NCBI RefSeq assembly: GCF_032062135.1
Contig: NC_092861.1
Span: 115,976,462 to 116,040,461, forward strand
Direction: 5' to 3'
Origin: Pyxicephalus adspersus
Taxonomy: Eukaryota; Chordata; Amphibia; Anura; Pyxicephalidae
DNA length: 64,000 nucleotides
The notes under the pieces were generated by a model. It searched no databases. It saw only the letters and a list, made by a program, of their open reading frames with translations, and was not told the origin of the DNA. The position numbers were made by a program, and so were the translations under genes. Shown one piece after another: positions 61,067-64,000 of the stretch; the first letter of the stretch is position 1; every line of letters begins with the position of its first letter.

Positions 61067-62224
61067 TAATACTATTTCTTGTCCAACTATCCAATTTCCA
61101 ACCTAAACATTCAATGGACACAAGAAGCAGACAATAACTACCACCAGCAAAAACTCACGTTAGTGCTTTCTTTCTACCCATAACATTTCTATACTAAGCC
61201 TAATTATTTATAATATTGCATACATTGCAACCTGAGTGCTAGTAGAATTGGGCTATTTGATTGGTAGACCTCTATTTTTTTAATTCTATGTGTAATTTGT
61301 GCAATTCTTATAGCACTATTATTTTTTTTAATTATAAAGATTTTTTAATAAAGGAAAAAATTGAAAACAATTTACAATACTTAGTATTTTAGACAACGGT
61401 GAAAAAATTTGATCTGCGTGTTTATTCCAACCATGCTACAATAACTTTAGATCTAAATCAATTCTACATTTAAGATAATGCAAATTAAGTATTGAAAAAT
61501 GGGGGAATAAAACGGAAACACAAAAAGAAATTTAAAAAACAAAAGCACAAATGTAAGAAAAACAAAAGAGGGGAAAAAAGGAAAAGGGTAGCTAAGGGGA
61601 GAATCATGTATCAATGAAATCTACATATTGTGTAAATAATCCTTTGACAATAAATCAGATCATTACAACTAAACATCGATATGCATTATTGTAATAAAAG
61701 TTGGTAGTCGGTTGAAACGTTTAGTCAAATGATCCATTAAACAGACCCGCAGATCATATAAATACGCAATACCTGTATCTTGCATTATTATACAGGGTGT
61801 ATCTTCTTGGCGATCGAAAAACACATATTGATTGGCCACTGCCATATGCATTTGCCCTGTACTACTATTTAAAGAAGATATATCTAGAACACATTTCACC
61901 ATTAAGGCTTACTTATGTTGTGTATAAATTATTTAAAGCACTATGTGGGATGATAAATATAAATTAGGAGTATAATCAAATAACTAAAAATCTACATAGT
62001 ATCAAGAACTTTAGGTTTTGTTTTTCTTTTATCATTTGCTTTCATAGGGAGGTAAGTTTGTCTTCAAATGGTAAATGCTGTAGATGTATTTGAATTTTTG
62101 CAAAAAAAATTAATACTGTTGTGGATGCAAGGCGTAGGGTAAAATTTATGTACATGGATAAAATGCTGGTTAGATGACAGAAGATAAATGATGTTTGTAA
62201 ATGGTATATATTAAAAATGGATTC
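61067..62224. other. Intergenic, AT-rich
   Basis: No gene or clear repeat. There are A-rich runs at 61330-61580. Confidence 0.5.
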
Positions 62225-62900
62225 ATGTTTGCAGTGGTTGTGCAAAAGGATTGGTACTAGGCCCGGTTTATTCAATTAGTTTATTCATGATCTTGTTAAT
62301 GGGATATAGAGTAAAGACGGCCCTTTTGGTTGATGGCACAAATTATGGTGCAGAGTTATTAAAACAGCAGGATAGTAACATATTGCAAAGATGTTGCATT
62401 GACGGCCGTTAAATGGCAGATAACATTTAATGTTGATAAACAAGTCAATCGTGATAATGAAATGGTCTTTTACCTAATAGATGGCTTACATGGAAAAGCA
62501 GCTAGAGAAAGACTAGCGAGAAAACCATCCAAGAAGCTAAACAACACAAAATGCCTAGTAGCAGTTGAAAAGAAAAATGCAAAAAAATGTTGGTATATAT
62601 CGAAAATGGAGAAAAAAAAAATACAAATAATGTGAGTATAGTATGGCCCTGTAAAAGTGACTTGCAGGGCAATATCTTAAAATTGGAATAAAGTTTTGGG
62701 CAAGGCAGATTACTAAATTACAGGTATGAGAGATCTCAAGTATAACAAAATGTTAAAGAAGCTTGTCTGAATGCTGATGCTGAAAGGTGATCTAATTAAC
62801 ATATATAAATATACTAACTGTACATAAAAAGCCAGATTTGGTATTGCAAGGGCTGTATGGTTCTTTACAGTAAGGGGGTTTATAGTATGAAATGTCTTAT
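62225..62900 (+). pseudogene. CR1/Jockey-type LINE reverse-transcriptase fragment and 3' part
   Basis: The + strand translation reads KGLVLGPVYSISLF (the G-x-VLGP block that precedes the catalytic YADD box in CR1-type LINEs), then after decay VKWQITFNVDK (the WQMxFNxDKC block). Further on, GAAAGGTGATCTAATTAACA and GGGCTGTATGGTTCTTTACA resemble the downstream part of such elements. The catalytic box itself is lost (GTNYGAELL). It is heavily mutated, with uncertain ends. Confidence 0.65.
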
Positions 62901-64000
62901 CACAGTAGATAGCAAAAGCAAAACAAAAACATGAATGTTATAAGATGGTATAAATTATATGAATATATTAAATTATATAATATATAATACAACCTATTAT
63001 TTTTCCTTTAAAAAAACAAAAACAAAAAAACACATGAATCATTTTCCTAAAATTGCCAATATCCAGAAATGAGTGGTTAATGAAAGTATTTTTTACCTCC
63101 CACATTTTATAATCATATATGTTCAAGTCTAAATATAATGCACATGTTGGGAAATTGTAAAAAAAAACATACTCAGTAAATTTTGGGACTGATTTACATG
63201 AATCAGAAAAGGAGGGGATAGGTATAATATACTGATATACTGTATTGGTACTACTGGTAGCATGCCAGCATATTAGCGTTTCTAAAAAGACTAAACAATG
63301 GATCTGATTTATTAAAGCTCTCCAATACTGGAGCAGATACACTTTCATCAGTGAAGTACATTTTAAATCTGGAATGGATCACCCAGCTTCATGGGTGAAA
63401 ATGTATCTTGGAGAGGTATAATAAATTAGGCCCAATAACTTAGAATTAAATAAATGTTGTTCTTTGAAGTCACTTGTGTATACTTAGGTCTTTTTATATA
63501 TTTTTTAATTTATTATTTTAGCACTACATAAAATGTACCCAGGTAGGGAGTTAGTAAGAGCATAAGTTTCACTGAACTTCATATTAGCACCCTTTTGTTT
63601 CATTGTATACTGGTAAAATACTTTGAATACATTTGTATTCTCTTTTTGCCCTGCTGTCATTCTTTATGGAGTCTACATGCTCAGAGCTTATCTTTTTGCT
63701 ATCTATATATTATTTTTTAACTTTCTCTTTCTTTCGTTAGGTTCCTGTCTTTCATACAGTATTTTACCAGGCTGATTTCATTTTTGCAGCTCCTATTGTA
63801 CTCTTTGGAACACTCAGACAATGAAAGTGTCCCCTAAGAATTATATTCTTGAATGCCTTTTTCTTATCATTTATTGACGTTTTACATTAGAAGATAGGTT
63901 TATTTTTTTAATGCTTGATTTCCAAATACATTGTATAATGCATTCCAAAAGGTGCTTTGAAACCATGGAATTTATGTTTTGTCTTTTTTGAAAATATTTT
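62901..64000. other. Intergenic, AT-rich, with one MITE
   Basis: Apart from the MITE at 63299-63437 I see no gene or repeat up to the right edge. Confidence 0.5.
63299..63437. mobile_element. MITE (AAGCTCTCCA family)
   Basis: The left arm ATCTGATTTATTAAAGCTCT, CCAATACTGGAGCAGATACA, CTTTCATCAGTGAAG is mirrored by the right arm CACCCAGCTTCATGGGTGAA, AATGTATCTTGGAGAGGTAT and AATAAATTAGGCCC. The middle of the longer family form is deleted. Confidence 0.87.

Overview
The window looks like an AT-rich vertebrate chromosome segment, most likely from an anuran amphibian. It carries the first coding exon of ARID1B at the left edge, on the minus strand. Everything to its right appears to be the long upstream intergenic region of that gene, filled with dead transposable elements. 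The amphibian assignment is an inference. It rests on the frog-like mix of L1/Tx1-type and CR1-type LINEs, Ty3/gypsy elements, hAT and mariner elements, and many short inverted-repeat families. No prokaryotic operon, CRISPR array, tRNA or rRNA gene was seen.

Layout. 1-515 is the start of ARID1B intron 1. 516-2177 is the coding exon, 554 codons, with an in-frame stop just upstream of its start and a clean splice donor. 2178-about 3060 is the 5' UTR and proximal promoter zone. 4.2-9.0 kb holds two truncated L1 copies, a MITE with an internal minisatellite, and a hAT MITE nested in the second L1. 10.8-18.2 kb is one large hAT element with terminal inverted repeats and an 8-bp target duplication. 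It was interrupted by a Ty3/gypsy retrotransposon with its own 5-bp target duplication. 18.6-19.5 kb is a deleted mariner.

20-31 kb is repeat-poor apart from one hAT MITE, small duplications, a perfect hairpin, and a relic at 27.0-27.9 kb of a widespread repetitive ORF family of unknown function. 31-41 kb holds several MITE families, a Harbinger-transposase-like remnant, a 221-bp tandem duplication and a piggyBac-like element. 45-47 kb holds an LTR-like block and a palindromic mariner derivative with a Harbinger-like MITE inside it. 50-55 kb holds a hAT MITE and a minus-strand gypsy element lacking its reverse transcriptase. 60-61 kb is a solo LTR with an exact 5-bp target duplication. 62-63 kb holds a CR1-like LINE fragment and a final MITE.

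The only functional host gene with good support is ARID1B, the DNA-binding, subunit-defining component of the BAF (SWI/SNF) chromatin remodeller. All transposon reading frames are broken by stops, frameshifts or deletions. I found no convincing undescribed functional system. The best leads are the conserved N-terminal extension of ARID1B, the orphan ORF-family relic near 27 kb, two MITE families sharing one internal minisatellite, and the insertion histories that can be read from target duplications.
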